Source: Brevibacillus centrosporus (GTDB lineage Bacteria; Bacillota; Bacilli; Brevibacillales; Brevibacillaceae). Taken from it: a stretch of 64,000 nt of DNA. Where the stretch lies: contig NZ_RHHP01000001.1 in assembly GCF_003710815.1 (NCBI RefSeq), positions 434,001 through 498,000 on the forward strand. The letters run 5' to 3'. Under the pieces are notes generated by a model. That model saw nothing but the letters and a program-made list of their open reading frames with translations, did no database searches and had not been told where the DNA came from. A program made the translations under genes and the position numbers. This document shows, piece after piece, positions 1 through 8,920 of the stretch; the first letter of the stretch is position 1, and every line of letters starts with the position of its first letter.

Positions 1-721
1 CCGCAAGTCCTCCGATTCCTTTATAAAAAGAGACATATACGCTATCAAAAAGAGAGCAGACTTCCGCTGCCGTCTTTTGGTAATAAGGGAGAATCTCAAA
101 CAGACGAGCACCATCCAGCTGCAATTTGATTCCTTTTTCTCTGCAATAGGCGGAGATCGCAACCAGCTCATCGAATTCTGGCAGTTGTCCTCCAATCTCG
201 CGTTGGGGCAGCTCCAGCAGTAAGCACGCGACCTCTGTATCCATGTTTTGGACGTCTTCCAGTCGAATCACTCTGGTTTTATCCGCGAGCAATACCGATT
301 CGATGAGATGCAGCTTCTTCAGCCCATCCTCTTCGTGTATTTCAAGGTGTGAGAGCGGATGATACGCCACTTTGCTCAAAGACTTTTGATCACACCAGAT
401 GCGCAGAGCGATTTGCTGTGCCATCGTCCCGCTCGGGAAAAATACCGCACTTTCCTTGCCCAAGACAGCCGCTATTTTTTTCTCAAACTCCTCGATGACC
501 GCTCCCTTCCCATAAATGTCACTCTCCAGACTTCCGTCGAGCTCTGCCAATGCATGCTTCAGCACTTGAATATTTCGCGGCCCATGCCCTGGAATCTGAT
601 AGCGGCTCTTTTTGAATGCCTCTGCCAATTGCTTTGTTGCACTCACCCTTATCTTCCCCATTCCTTTTTGCCAATCTCCGCCTCCACGTCGAGATCGCCT
701 TTCGTGGATCAGCCCTATCAT
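1..721 (-). CDS. Threonine aldolase / beta-eliminating lyase family PLP enzyme (3' end outside window)
   Basis: Read on the minus strand, this is an open frame running off the left edge, so the C-terminus is missing. The product has the aminotransferase-fold layout of the threonine aldolase family: an N-terminal segment with YQIPGHGPRN, the cofactor-domain motif FFPSGTMAQQIALR, an aspartate in LQLDGARLFE, and a likely Schiff-base lysine in SFYKGIGG. Family members cleave beta-hydroxy amino acids such as threonine to glycine plus an aldehyde. The ATG ending at 721 has AAGGTG eight bases upstream. A second in-frame ATG ending at 661 has AAGGA directly abutting it, so 721 is preferred but not certain. 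Exact substrate is unknown. Confidence 0.8.
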   Translation of the reverse strand, partial: MIGLIHERRSRRGGGDWQKGMGKIRVSATKQLAEAFKKSRYQIPGHGPRNIQVLKHALAELDGSLESDIYGKGAVIEEFEKKIAAVLGKESAVFFPSGTMAQQIALRIWCDQKSLSKVAYHPLSHLEIHEEDGLKKLHLIESVLLADKTRVIRLEDVQNMDTEVACLLLELPQREIGGQLPEFDELVAISAYCREKGIKLQLDGARLFEILPYYQKTAAEVCSLFDSVYVSFYKGIGGLA

Positions 722-872
722 TGACTATACACCTTTTCAGACAATCCTACCTAGTACAAACCTTCTGAACTGCCCGTGTTCCATGCCCCATTTTTCCGGA
801 GCGGGGTATTTGTCCATTACAGAGCTTCCTATTCGGAATATGATAAAGCATGTTAGAGGGAGGTGACCTGTC

Positions 873-1457
873 ATGAGAAAAGGGAAGACTGCCAAAAAAG
901 GGGCCCGAGCCCGCAACACTCCTGCTGCTCGTCGCTCGGTTGTAAGCGCACGTCGCCCCCTTAGCGTCCACGTACGTGCTCCAAAGGTTCATGTCACTAC
1001 GCCAGCACCTCTGGTTACGGTGACACCCGCAGCACCTACCGTTCAAGTAGAAGCACCCGCTGTGAATATTCAAGCTCCCAAGCCAATCGTCATTCCTGCA
1101 CCCATCGTTCATGTAGAAGTCGAACCAGAAGAGTCGGCCGACGAAATCAGTCTGCAAGGGATTCGCAAGGAACTGACCAAGTGCATGAAGAAAAACCAAA
1201 CCATCGAGCTGCTGTTGACTTCAGACTGGGGACCCGAAAACCGGCCCTATCGAGTAGGGAACCTCGTACGCGTCGACGAAGGAATCCTGGAGCTCCAAAC
1301 GATCCCTTCTCTTCACCCAAAGGCAGCAAGAATTCTGATCCCACTCAATCGAATTGCGGCGCTCATTCCCGACCTAGTGATCGCAGAGGAAATGGAGACT
1401 TCTGAGGAAGAGGGATTCGCAGAGGAAAGCGAACCCATCTCTTTGGAATGGAATTAG
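873..1457 (+). CDS. Hypothetical protein with Val/Pro/Ala-rich repeats and a conserved-looking C-terminal domain
   Basis: A 194-residue protein with a strong GGAGGTGA site seven bases before the ATG. Residues 1-30 are basic (K/R/A). Residues about 30-90 are low-complexity, alternating V-x-V with APxP units, suggesting an extended beta/polyproline stretch. Residues about 95-170 look like a folded domain (LLLTSDWGPENRPYRVGNL, then ILIPLNRIAALIPD), and the tail is acidic. No signal peptide or membrane segment. A strong terminator follows. I do not recognise the family. Its position next to spore-coat genes makes a coat or spore-surface role conceivable, but nothing in the sequence proves it. Confidence 0.75.
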   Translation: MRKGKTAKKGARARNTPAARRSVVSARRPLSVHVRAPKVHVTTPAPLVTVTPAAPTVQVEAPAVNIQAPKPIVIPAPIVHVEVEPEESADEISLQGIRKELTKCMKKNQTIELLLTSDWGPENRPYRVGNLVRVDEGILELQTIPSLHPKAARILIPLNRIAALIPDLVIAEEMETSEEEGFAEESEPISLEWN

Positions 1458-1574
1458 ATTGCAAGAGAAGAGGATGACCAGCAGCTCGCATCTGGCTAAT
1501 GACCCAGGCAAGGGGGATTCGCTGCCATTTCTGGTGAATGTCCCCCTACCATCGCCTCTTGTTTTTGCATGTGT

Positions 1575-1619
1575 GGACAAGCTGTCTGCTCTTCATTCAT
1601 TCAGCTTGTCCGCTTTTTT
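1575..1619 (+). terminator. Rho-independent terminator
   Basis: A perfect 10-bp stem (GGACAAGCTG / CAGCTTGTCC) with a 17-nt loop is followed by GCTTTTTT. It ends the 873-1457 gene and separates it from the convergent cotSA. Confidence 0.85.
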
Positions 1620-1723
1620 ACGTTGATGAGGGCTTTTGAATACGACTGCTATACAGAACCAAGTCAATTGCCCACTTTCCCAATGGATGGTTGAGAAAGC
1701 GGGTCATTGACTCTGGAGCCTCC

Positions 1724-2875
1724 CTATATACGGGACGAGCCATTCCACACATCGAGTACTTCTCTGGCTACCCGATCCCATGTAAATCTTTCCTCTGCGA
1801 GCTGCCTTCCTACGCTCCCCATTCTCCGCTGAAGCTCTCTGCTAGAGAGGAGCTTGCTGAGCTGAGTGCTAAAGGATTGGGGATTTTCCGGCTCCTCAAC
1901 CAAGAGTCCATTGCCACCGATGATCACTTCGGCGTTCCCTCCACGCTTGGTTGTCACAAAAGGCAATCCTGCTGCCATCGCTTCGTAATGAACTCGGGCA
2001 AGCGGCTCCTCCCATTGCGATGGGCAAACAAAAATGTCTCCCGCCCAAAACCAGTGATGGATCTGTTCCGCGTTGACAAAACCAGTTGTAATTACGGGAA
2101 TCGGCGATCGATCGGCCAATGAACGAACATAAGCGACATAGTCACTGATTTTATCCACACCGTACCACGATCCCCCTACCAGCACGAGCGCAATGTTGGA
2201 GTGCTGCGAATGAAGTTCGTTCATCGCTCTTACCAAAATGTCTGCACCCTTTTTCGGGGTCAGTCTCCCTACAAACAGGATCACCTGCCGGTTGCCCAGA
2301 TTGTGCATCGCCCTGAGCTCCTGCCTAACCTGACGCGCTTGCTGCGATTTTTCCCATGGAACAAACGTCTGCAGGCTGACGCCTGAATAGATCGTACGGA
2401 GTTTCCCTTCGGCCTCCGGATAAAGCGAGTGAATCACGCGTCCCACGTAATCACTGATGGTGACGATCGTCTCTGTCTCTGCGATCGTTTTGACAGCATC
2501 CTGCGGTTCAATTTTTCCAGGGTCAAACATGTCATTGTGCATGCTGAGCATGATTCGCGCATTCGGGCATACTTCCCGGATCAGCGGAACCAGTCTGGGG
2601 CGATTGAACACATGGATGATGTCATAGGATTGCGTACGCAAATACTCTATGACCTGCTCTGCGTACGTCTCAAATATACCCTGGCCGTCCACCCTCACGT
2701 ATCGAACGTTGCGTACCCTCTCGTCCAGCGGAAGGGAAGGGTCTGTCGTTCCCAACACCGTGACATCATGATGTTGACTGAGAAAATCGACGATACCTGC
2801 TATATACGTTTGTATAGCGCCGCCGCGGACTGGAGGGACGGGCAATTTTTCTGTACAGATCATGACTACCTTCAT
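1724..2875 (-). CDS. cotSA: Spore coat glycosyltransferase CotSA (GT4 family)
   Basis: A 383-aa GT-B glycosyltransferase of family 4. The N-terminus carries the CotSA-type motif TEKLPVPPVRGGAIQTY. The C-terminal nucleotide-sugar domain has VLFVGRLTPKKGADIL and the EPLARVHYEAMAAGLP motif with the conserved glutamates. Both match B. subtilis CotSA (YtxN) closely in my recollection of that protein. It would act in the mother cell, glycosylating coat material; the actual acceptor is unknown. The ATG is preceded by AAAGGAGA. It lies 25 bp downstream of the CotS/CotI-like kinase on the same strand, so the two are probably one sporulation operon. Confidence 0.88.
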   Translation of the reverse strand: MKVVMICTEKLPVPPVRGGAIQTYIAGIVDFLSQHHDVTVLGTTDPSLPLDERVRNVRYVRVDGQGIFETYAEQVIEYLRTQSYDIIHVFNRPRLVPLIREVCPNARIMLSMHNDMFDPGKIEPQDAVKTIAETETIVTISDYVGRVIHSLYPEAEGKLRTIYSGVSLQTFVPWEKSQQARQVRQELRAMHNLGNRQVILFVGRLTPKKGADILVRAMNELHSQHSNIALVLVGGSWYGVDKISDYVAYVRSLADRSPIPVITTGFVNAEQIHHWFWAGDIFVCPSQWEEPLARVHYEAMAAGLPFVTTKRGGNAEVIIGGNGLLVEEPENPQSFSTQLSKLLSSRELQRRMGSVGRQLAEERFTWDRVAREVLDVWNGSSRI

Positions 2876-2900
2876 CCGAATTCTCCTTTCCTCGTACGGC

Positions 2901-4829
2901 TCATCGCACTCCTTTGGTTTTTACCCCTTTTTTCGCATTCGGCTTGCTGCTGACCGCTTTGTTCATTTTCTTGCTAGGTGCTGCAACCTTCTTGAAGGAA
3001 TGTTTACTTTTCGATTGAGCCGCTCTCTTTGTCTTATTTCCTGCTGACGACACACCTAGTGCCACTCTTGGTGTTTGCTTGACTGGTTTTTTCACAGCGG
3101 GTTTGACTGCTTTTCCTTTCGTTTTGGGTAAAGCTGCCGGTTTCGCGACTGCTTTACTAGCTCCAGCTCCGCTCTTCTTCCCTGCATTTGGTTTCGCCTT
3201 CGCCACAGTGGCAGCTCTTTTCTTGGCGGGTGCAACCATTCGTTTCGCTTTGTTTGACGGAGCATTACCAGAAGGCTGGAGCTGTATGACATTCGAAGCT
3301 GTCCCTATCCGACGGCCTGCTTTTTGGGGACTCGGCGCTTTCTCCTTCTCCTCTTTCTTCTTGTCGGAGACTTCAACCGCCACGCGCTTAGCTGGCTTCA
3401 CGACAGATTGGGCTTCCTGTTCCTGCTGTTCCTGCTTTTCCTTTTTGCCCTTTTTGTCCGCAGCCTTGGCCTCTTGCTTTGCTTCTTGCTTTGTTTCTTC
3501 CTTTGCCTTTTTCTTTACTACCTTGAAGCTTTCTGCCTTTTTCTCTTTGGAAACCGCCCCAGCCATGCTTTCCGTATTTTCTTCGGAAACGGCAGAAGCA
3601 ACACTTTCACTGCTTTGCTTTTGCTGTGGCTGCAATCCCCAACTCTTTTGATCCCAGGTCTTGGTCTCAGATGGAACTCTTGTTGCTTCCACTGCCACTG
3701 GCTTGGGTTCGTAGCTTCCTGGCTTGTATTTGGACATGTCTTTCGCAAGATCTGCCAACGCCTGCGCTTTGGATTGATCTGTAGCCACGACCCGCTGCAG
3801 GATCGCTTCCGCTTCGGTATTCAGGAAGGTAATGGGGTCGAAGAACATCTCTTTCAAATGCTTGTAAAATTCATTCGGTACCGCCATATCGATCAGCAGC
3901 ACCTCAAAGGACTCCGCATCCAGAGGGTTTGCCTGATGGTACGCTTCGATCATCCCCCGCATCCAGGTCGTATCCCAGACGCCCATATCATCCATCGTGC
4001 TCGTGATCAGCTTTCGCAAGTCACGAAATGGCAAATCATACGACACGCCATCCAAGTCGATAACCCACAGACCGCCCGGACCATTCTGCCCGTTTGACCA
4101 GCCGTAGTCCTGGTGAACCAACCCCCAGTACGGCTCACCCATCGATGCCATTCTTGGATACGCGGACGTCTTTAGCCTTTCCAGTGACTCAATCGCTTGC
4201 TTTTCGTACTGATCGACCACAGCCAGGATGGACGCGCTAGCCACGGTATCCCGATACGCTTTGGCCATTTCCCTCATCCAGCCAATTTTTTTTGCGATCT
4301 TTTGATAGTAATTTGGCCACCGATACAAACGTGAGGAGTTTTTCGCGCCAAACGGAGGGACATACGCTTTCGAATGCCGATGAAATTCCCCTAATCCGTA
4401 GCACAGCTCCTGCGCACCTACTAGGTCTACTTTCGTCGCGGGCGTCAGCGCGATCCAATCCGTGACGATCCAAAGCTTCCCGCCCATTTCCACGAAAAGT
4501 TTTCTGTCCTTTGCCGGGATTAAAGCGGGGACCCTCGCCCCCTGCTGAACAACGTACTCCTGCAAGCCCACACTAAACAAGCTGCGCTCGGGGGTGCGAT
4601 GTAAAAGCTTTAAGCTACGCGGTCCCTTATTGGTCTCTATGCGCCAGATGGCCCCACCTTTGTCTGGTTTTGAAGTGATCAGGGTTCTGGAACTGACGGT
4701 CATATCGTATTGTTTCATGACCAGCTCCGCTATCGCATCTATCTCCGGAGGCACTTGCATATCCCAGTCCACAGGAGTCGGTTCTGAACCAGACCGGGTA
4801 TCCCACGGTACAATCAGATACTGTTCCAT
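2901..4829 (-). CDS. CotS/CotI-family spore coat kinase-like protein with a long Lys/Ala-rich tail
   Basis: About 642 aa. Residues roughly 1-370 form an aminoglycoside-phosphotransferase-like kinase fold of the CotS/YtaA (CotI) family, with a catalytic loop (LVHQDYGWSN) and metal-binding segment (WVIDLDGVSYDLP). Residues roughly 375-642 are a disordered, highly basic tail rich in K, A, P, Q and E, reminiscent of histone H1 or basic coat proteins; CotS relatives normally end near 340-380 aa. The ATG at 4829 follows a G-run (GGGGGGG). The longer GTG start at 4865 lacks a site and is rejected. It is followed by cotSA. Whether it phosphorylates a coat substrate is inference from the family. Confidence 0.83.
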   Translation of the reverse strand: MEQYLIVPWDTRSGSEPTPVDWDMQVPPEIDAIAELVMKQYDMTVSSRTLITSKPDKGGAIWRIETNKGPRSLKLLHRTPERSLFSVGLQEYVVQQGARVPALIPAKDRKLFVEMGGKLWIVTDWIALTPATKVDLVGAQELCYGLGEFHRHSKAYVPPFGAKNSSRLYRWPNYYQKIAKKIGWMREMAKAYRDTVASASILAVVDQYEKQAIESLERLKTSAYPRMASMGEPYWGLVHQDYGWSNGQNGPGGLWVIDLDGVSYDLPFRDLRKLITSTMDDMGVWDTTWMRGMIEAYHQANPLDAESFEVLLIDMAVPNEFYKHLKEMFFDPITFLNTEAEAILQRVVATDQSKAQALADLAKDMSKYKPGSYEPKPVAVEATRVPSETKTWDQKSWGLQPQQKQSSESVASAVSEENTESMAGAVSKEKKAESFKVVKKKAKEETKQEAKQEAKAADKKGKKEKQEQQEQEAQSVVKPAKRVAVEVSDKKKEEKEKAPSPQKAGRRIGTASNVIQLQPSGNAPSNKAKRMVAPAKKRAATVAKAKPNAGKKSGAGASKAVAKPAALPKTKGKAVKPAVKKPVKQTPRVALGVSSAGNKTKRAAQSKSKHSFKKVAAPSKKMNKAVSSKPNAKKGVKTKGVR

Positions 4830-4992
4830 TCCATTCCCCCCCGCAATCCATTTGGAAATCCACACGAATTCTTAATAAACTATTCGCTCGTCTTTAAACC
4901 GGAAACGGACAAATATCCATGGAAGAAAGCCAATTAAGAAGACTCGTATCCCAGTGTTCGTGGGGATATCATCCGGCTCTCGCGAATCCAAG

Positions 4993-5028
4993 CAAAAAAG
5001 CCTTGTCCTGCAGAAATAGCGGGACAAG
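4993..5028 (-). terminator. Terminator of the SNF2 helicase gene
   Basis: On the minus strand CTTGTCCCGC ... GCAGGACAAG forms a stem, followed by GCTTTTTTGC. It lies just after the helicase stop codon. Confidence 0.8.
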
Positions 5029-5043
5029 ACTTCCATTTTCGGA

Positions 5044-8000
5044 TCAGCCAAGCATTAGAATTTCTTTTATATCTTCTTCCGTCAGCCTAGACAATGACTC
5101 CTGCTCAGGCTGAATCACTTCTTCGATCAGATTTTTCTTTTTCTGCTGAAGCTCGTACATTTTTTCTTCGACCGTATCTTCGGCTACCAACCGGATCACT
5201 TGAACGACGTTTTTTTGTCCGATACGATGGGCGCGGTCTGCTGCTTGCTCCTCGACTGCCGGATTCCACCACAGATCGTACAGGATCACTGTATCGGCCC
5301 CTGTCAGATTCAGCCCCGTTCCGCCAGCCTTGAGCGACAGCAGGAAGAGATTTCCCTCTCCTTCATTGAAACGGTTGCACAGCTCGACTCTCTCCGCAGC
5401 TGGTGTATTTCCATCCAGGTAGGAAAAAGGTACTCCCGCGTATCCGAGCTCTCTTCCAATCAAGCCAAGCATTTGGGTAAATTGCGAGAAGACAAGGACA
5501 CGCCTTCCTGCTTGGCGACACTCCTCCAGAATATCCAGCAGCTGTTCAAACTTGGCCGAGCTTCCCGCGTAGTCTTCCACAAACAATGCGGGATGGCAGC
5601 ACAGCTGTCGTAGCCTCGTCAAGCCTGCCAAAATCTTGATCTTGTTTTTGTCGAAGGTCTCTTTGTCCAGATGCTTCAACGTTTCTTCGCGCAGCTTTGC
5701 CAGGTAGGCAACGTACAGCTTTTTCTGCTCTGGGTGCAGCTCTGTGCTTTGCAGGGTCTCTATCTTTTCAGGCAGCTCCTGCAAAACATCTGTTTTCACA
5801 CGGCGCAGCAGGAATGGTCGAATTCGTTTCGCGATCTGCTGCCTGGATAGCTCGTTGAACCCTTTTCTAGCAGGGAACAGTCCGGGGAATACGGCTTCGC
5901 TGATCGACCACAATTCGTCCAAACCATTTTCGATTGGAGTACCCGTAAGTGCGAAACGATGACGTGCCTGGATCCCTTTCACAGCGCGGGCCGTCTGCGT
6001 GGTATGGTTCTTGAATGCCTGTGCTTCATCCAGAATGAGTGTATGGAACGATTTTTCCGCATAGCTGGCGAAGTCCCTGCGCAATAGAGGATACGAGGTA
6101 ATTACCACGTCTGCCTCCTCGTATTCACGCAGGATTTGATTGCGCTCGCTTTTGGTTCCGTCCGCAAGCACCACTCGGATTTCGGGGGCAAACTTCTTCA
6201 ACTCATTGCGCCAGTTGTAGATCAGCGATGCCGGCGAGACAATCAGCGCAGGCTGCTTCTGTTCTCTGATTTCCGAGAGTACGGACACCAGAAAAGCAAT
6301 GCTCTGAATCGTTTTCCCAAGCCCCATATCATCTGCCAAGATTCCCCCAAACTGATAGTGGGCAAGCGTCTTGAGCCACTGATACCCGTAAATCTGATAG
6401 TCCCGCAGGATAGCTGCTAGGCTGCTCGGCACCGGATAGTCCAGATTATCGGGATTGCGCATATTCTCCAAAAGCCTTCGGAATGCTTTTTCCATATGGA
6501 TCGCTGACCTGCTTTTGCTGTCCGGATCGAGCAGTGTCAGACCGCGCACGATAGGCAGACGCAGCTGCATTTGATGTATGTCTTCACCCTTAATGCCCAT
6601 TTCCTCCATAAATCCACGAATATCCTGAAACTCGCTACTGGCAAGCGGCACAAGAGAACCACCCGGCAGTCGGTAATACTTCCGCTTGTCTTCCAACGCA
6701 TGCAGCAGCCCCCGTATCTCAGCCTCCGGGATTCCGGCGATATCAAACTTGCATTCCAGCCAATTTGTCCTCTCGTCTACGCCCACCCTGACCTTTGGTG
6801 GTGTAGAGCCTGTGTGGAGCCTGATTTTGACCGCTGAAGTCGCATACACCTTGAGCAGCTTTTCTAGCTGAGGAACCATTTGGTACAGGAAATCAAACTC
6901 TGCTTCTTCATCCTCCAAATAGTAGCCCGACTCCGTTTTGGTAAAACCACTTTGATCCATCAGCTCGATGATCTGTCGTTCCCGCTCCATATCTCGGACG
7001 ACGATCAGATCCGACCCGCGGCTGTTTCCCGTCTCTTCCAAAGGATTCAACACAATGTCTCCGTACTGGAACTCCAGACCTGCCAGAAGCCGATCTCTGA
7101 TCCGATCCAGATACAGCTTGGCCTGCAGCTGTGTGCGGACCAATCGAGAGGAAACGGTAGGTGCGATCATGACGTTCCCCACTTTTTTCAGCTCGGGGAC
7201 GACTTGCACTATGAATGCCTCCATATGCTCCTGGCCAATTTGGATCGTGCCCTTACGCGAGGAGATGAGCAGTTTCTTCAATTGAAACAGGCGATGACAC
7301 ATGTCGCTCGAGAGGCTGTACAGCTTCCCTTCGGCAATGGCCAAGCCGTAGGAATCCATGATGGTTACCTGCTCCAATCCTTCTATCTCCATCTGATAAT
7401 GAGCCGACTGCCCCTCTGCAAATGCAAAGCGCAGTGGAAGCCCCTCGGCAGCACTGACGATCCCCTCGTACGTCTTGTTGTTCCAATCCAATACAGCGAG
7501 GGGAACCATCGTAAGCGCCTTCTGAAGCTGCTCCCACATCAAAGGAGGCACCAGGAGCACCCGCGTCTCCTGCTCACGTGAAGACCCAGAAGAGCGATAA
7601 GACGTTTCCCGATACAGCTGTTCGTTCCGATAAATCTGGTTCAGCTGTTGGAGAACGGCCGCATCTTCTTTTTGAAAGCAATGCTGACTGGGTTCATAGG
7701 TAAAATGCGAAGAGAATTCATACGGCATGCCCTGCTCGACACGCTCCAGGAACTCCTTTATTTTCTTTACGATGTATCTTCGTTTTACACCTACCCGAAG
7801 TTCGATACCAAACATGTACTTTTGATAACCAAAGGGCACCACGCGGCAGACAAACTCAACCTCGAGCGGCTGCCTGACATCAAAACGCATTCGGCTTGGC
7901 TTGACGGACGTGTCCGTAAACAAGCCGAGCACCTGCGAGGTTAATTGCTTTTCCACTGCCGAATAAGGTGCCGGCTCCATAGTGTCCGTTCGTCCGGATC

Positions 8001-8325
8001 GGTAATCGCCCGACTGTTCGATGACCGGGGTTCTGCCGTCCAGCTGCATCTCCAGTATCTCCAGTAAAACGGCGGCAACGTGCTGACAATCCAGATCGTA
8101 CGAATCCAGAGAAGGACATGTACAGGTCGCCTCAATCGTATCCTTTTCAAAGGCAACGGTTACCTTTTCCACCCCATTTCCTTTTACGATTGCCTCGTAG
8201 CTTGGTTTTTCGGGGTAGTAGGCAGTAAATGTCACCTTTCCTGTCCGGTGGTAGGCTTTTCCTTTTTCGTAGGAAAGATTGCCGCATTGAGACTGTATAA
8301 ATCGATGGGTCAGCTGAAAGCTCAT
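5044..8325 (-). CDS. SWIM zinc-finger SNF2-family DNA helicase
   Basis: About 1093 aa from the chosen ATG at 8325, which has AGAGGA eight bases upstream; an in-frame ATG at about 8364 (MAKRF) is an alternative. An N-terminal SWIM zinc finger is visible (C68, C70, C80, H82). The C-terminal half is a complete SNF2 ATPase: Walker A DDMGLGKT near residue 665, DEAQ box near 765, LTGTPIENGLDELWS, then the helicase C motifs SLKAGGTGLNL and QAADRAHRIGQ. Such bacterial SNF2/HepA-like proteins are dsDNA translocases thought to remodel protein-DNA complexes, possibly RNA polymerase. No methylase or phage-defence partner lies beside it, so a stand-alone housekeeping or repair role is likelier. Confidence 0.92.
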   Translation of the reverse strand: MSFQLTHRFIQSQCGNLSYEKGKAYHRTGKVTFTAYYPEKPSYEAIVKGNGVEKVTVAFEKDTIEATCTCPSLDSYDLDCQHVAAVLLEILEMQLDGRTPVIEQSGDYRSGRTDTMEPAPYSAVEKQLTSQVLGLFTDTSVKPSRMRFDVRQPLEVEFVCRVVPFGYQKYMFGIELRVGVKRRYIVKKIKEFLERVEQGMPYEFSSHFTYEPSQHCFQKEDAAVLQQLNQIYRNEQLYRETSYRSSGSSREQETRVLLVPPLMWEQLQKALTMVPLAVLDWNNKTYEGIVSAAEGLPLRFAFAEGQSAHYQMEIEGLEQVTIMDSYGLAIAEGKLYSLSSDMCHRLFQLKKLLISSRKGTIQIGQEHMEAFIVQVVPELKKVGNVMIAPTVSSRLVRTQLQAKLYLDRIRDRLLAGLEFQYGDIVLNPLEETGNSRGSDLIVVRDMERERQIIELMDQSGFTKTESGYYLEDEEAEFDFLYQMVPQLEKLLKVYATSAVKIRLHTGSTPPKVRVGVDERTNWLECKFDIAGIPEAEIRGLLHALEDKRKYYRLPGGSLVPLASSEFQDIRGFMEEMGIKGEDIHQMQLRLPIVRGLTLLDPDSKSRSAIHMEKAFRRLLENMRNPDNLDYPVPSSLAAILRDYQIYGYQWLKTLAHYQFGGILADDMGLGKTIQSIAFLVSVLSEIREQKQPALIVSPASLIYNWRNELKKFAPEIRVVLADGTKSERNQILREYEEADVVITSYPLLRRDFASYAEKSFHTLILDEAQAFKNHTTQTARAVKGIQARHRFALTGTPIENGLDELWSISEAVFPGLFPARKGFNELSRQQIAKRIRPFLLRRVKTDVLQELPEKIETLQSTELHPEQKKLYVAYLAKLREETLKHLDKETFDKNKIKILAGLTRLRQLCCHPALFVEDYAGSSAKFEQLLDILEECRQAGRRVLVFSQFTQMLGLIGRELGYAGVPFSYLDGNTPAAERVELCNRFNEGEGNLFLLSLKAGGTGLNLTGADTVILYDLWWNPAVEEQAADRAHRIGQKNVVQVIRLVAEDTVEEKMYELQQKKKNLIEEVIQPEQESLSRLTEEDIKEILMLG

Positions 8326-8411
8326 TGCCAATATCCTCTCTTCCCCAGTGAATCGTTTCGCCATCTTTCTGTCGTACTCATGATACCAGATTGTCCTTGC
8401 CCCATGGAAAA

Positions 8412-8438
8412 AGAAAAAAGATGCGCCTATGACGCACC
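8412..8438 (-). terminator. Terminator of the small acidic protein gene
   Basis: On the minus strand GGTGCGTC-ATA-GGCGCATC (8-bp stem with wobble pairs) is followed by TTTTTTC. It insulates the 8469-8675 gene from the downstream helicase. Confidence 0.7.
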
Positions 8439-8468
8439 TCATTTCCAATCAGTTTGAGCTTGCGGCTC

Positions 8469-8675
8469 TTATTGATCCTCGTCTTCCGAACCATCTTCGT
8501 CGTCTTCGTCGTCTTCTTCATCTTCGCCATCTTCAATAATAGGCTCGTTATCGCCAACAAAAGTCCATTTCCGTTTGGTACCATCTCTGTATTCGATCTT
8601 TACTTCCACTTCTTCAATCCCATCTTCTGCGCCGACTACTTCATCCTTCAAATACTTCAACCACTTCAGCCCCAT
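8469..8675 (-). CDS. Small protein with an acidic Asp/Glu tail
   Basis: A 68-aa protein beginning MGLKWLKYLKDEVVG. The first 45 residues look folded (alternating EVEVKIEYRDG, then KRKWTFVGD). The last 22 are almost entirely D/E, giving a very low pI. The ATG at 8675 is placed eight bases after AGGAGG; an upstream in-frame GTG at 8684 would overlap that site and is rejected. It has its own terminator and is probably monocistronic. Family not recognised; acidic tails of this kind can bind basic proteins or cations, but that is only a possibility. Confidence 0.75.
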   Translation of the reverse strand: MGLKWLKYLKDEVVGAEDGIEEVEVKIEYRDGTKRKWTFVGDNEPIIEDGEDEEDDEDDEDGSEDEDQ

Positions 8676-8827
8676 GACTGACACCTCCTGGTTCTGGATG
8701 ATTTCACATTTGACTCGTCAGCGAATTACACGTTGACTTAGATACTATATGAAGCAAGATCCCATCTTGTATGAGCAGTTGTCCCTCTTTTCTATCTGTT
8801 TTGCACCCATTTCCTCAGCGGATTGCC

Positions 8828-8857
8828 GTCTGTGGCCTTTACATAATTGATAGGAGA
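8828..8857 (+). promoter_or_regulatory. Candidate forespore (sigma-G-like) promoter of pdaA
   Basis: GGATT, 17 bases, then CATAATT resembles the sigma-G pattern (GNATR, about 18 bp, CATNNTA) with a mismatch in each half. pdaA is known to be forespore-expressed in B. subtilis, which fits. This is pattern matching only. Confidence 0.25.
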
Positions 8858-8920
8858 GTGGACAAACTTTCATGGAAGCCTGTCAATACGTTCGCCCAAG
8901 GAAGGATGTGGATCACGGTT

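Noticed and set aside
3079..3651. Phe/Ala/Ser-rich plus-strand frame that looks membrane-like
   Set aside because: It is the antisense of the Lys/Ala tail of the coat kinase (AAG codons read as CTT), so the hydrophobicity is an artefact.
5044..8325. SNF2 helicase as part of a phage-defence system
   Set aside because: No methylase, nuclease, PLD or other defence partner lies on either side; the SWIM-SNF2 type occurs as a stand-alone gene in many Firmicutes.
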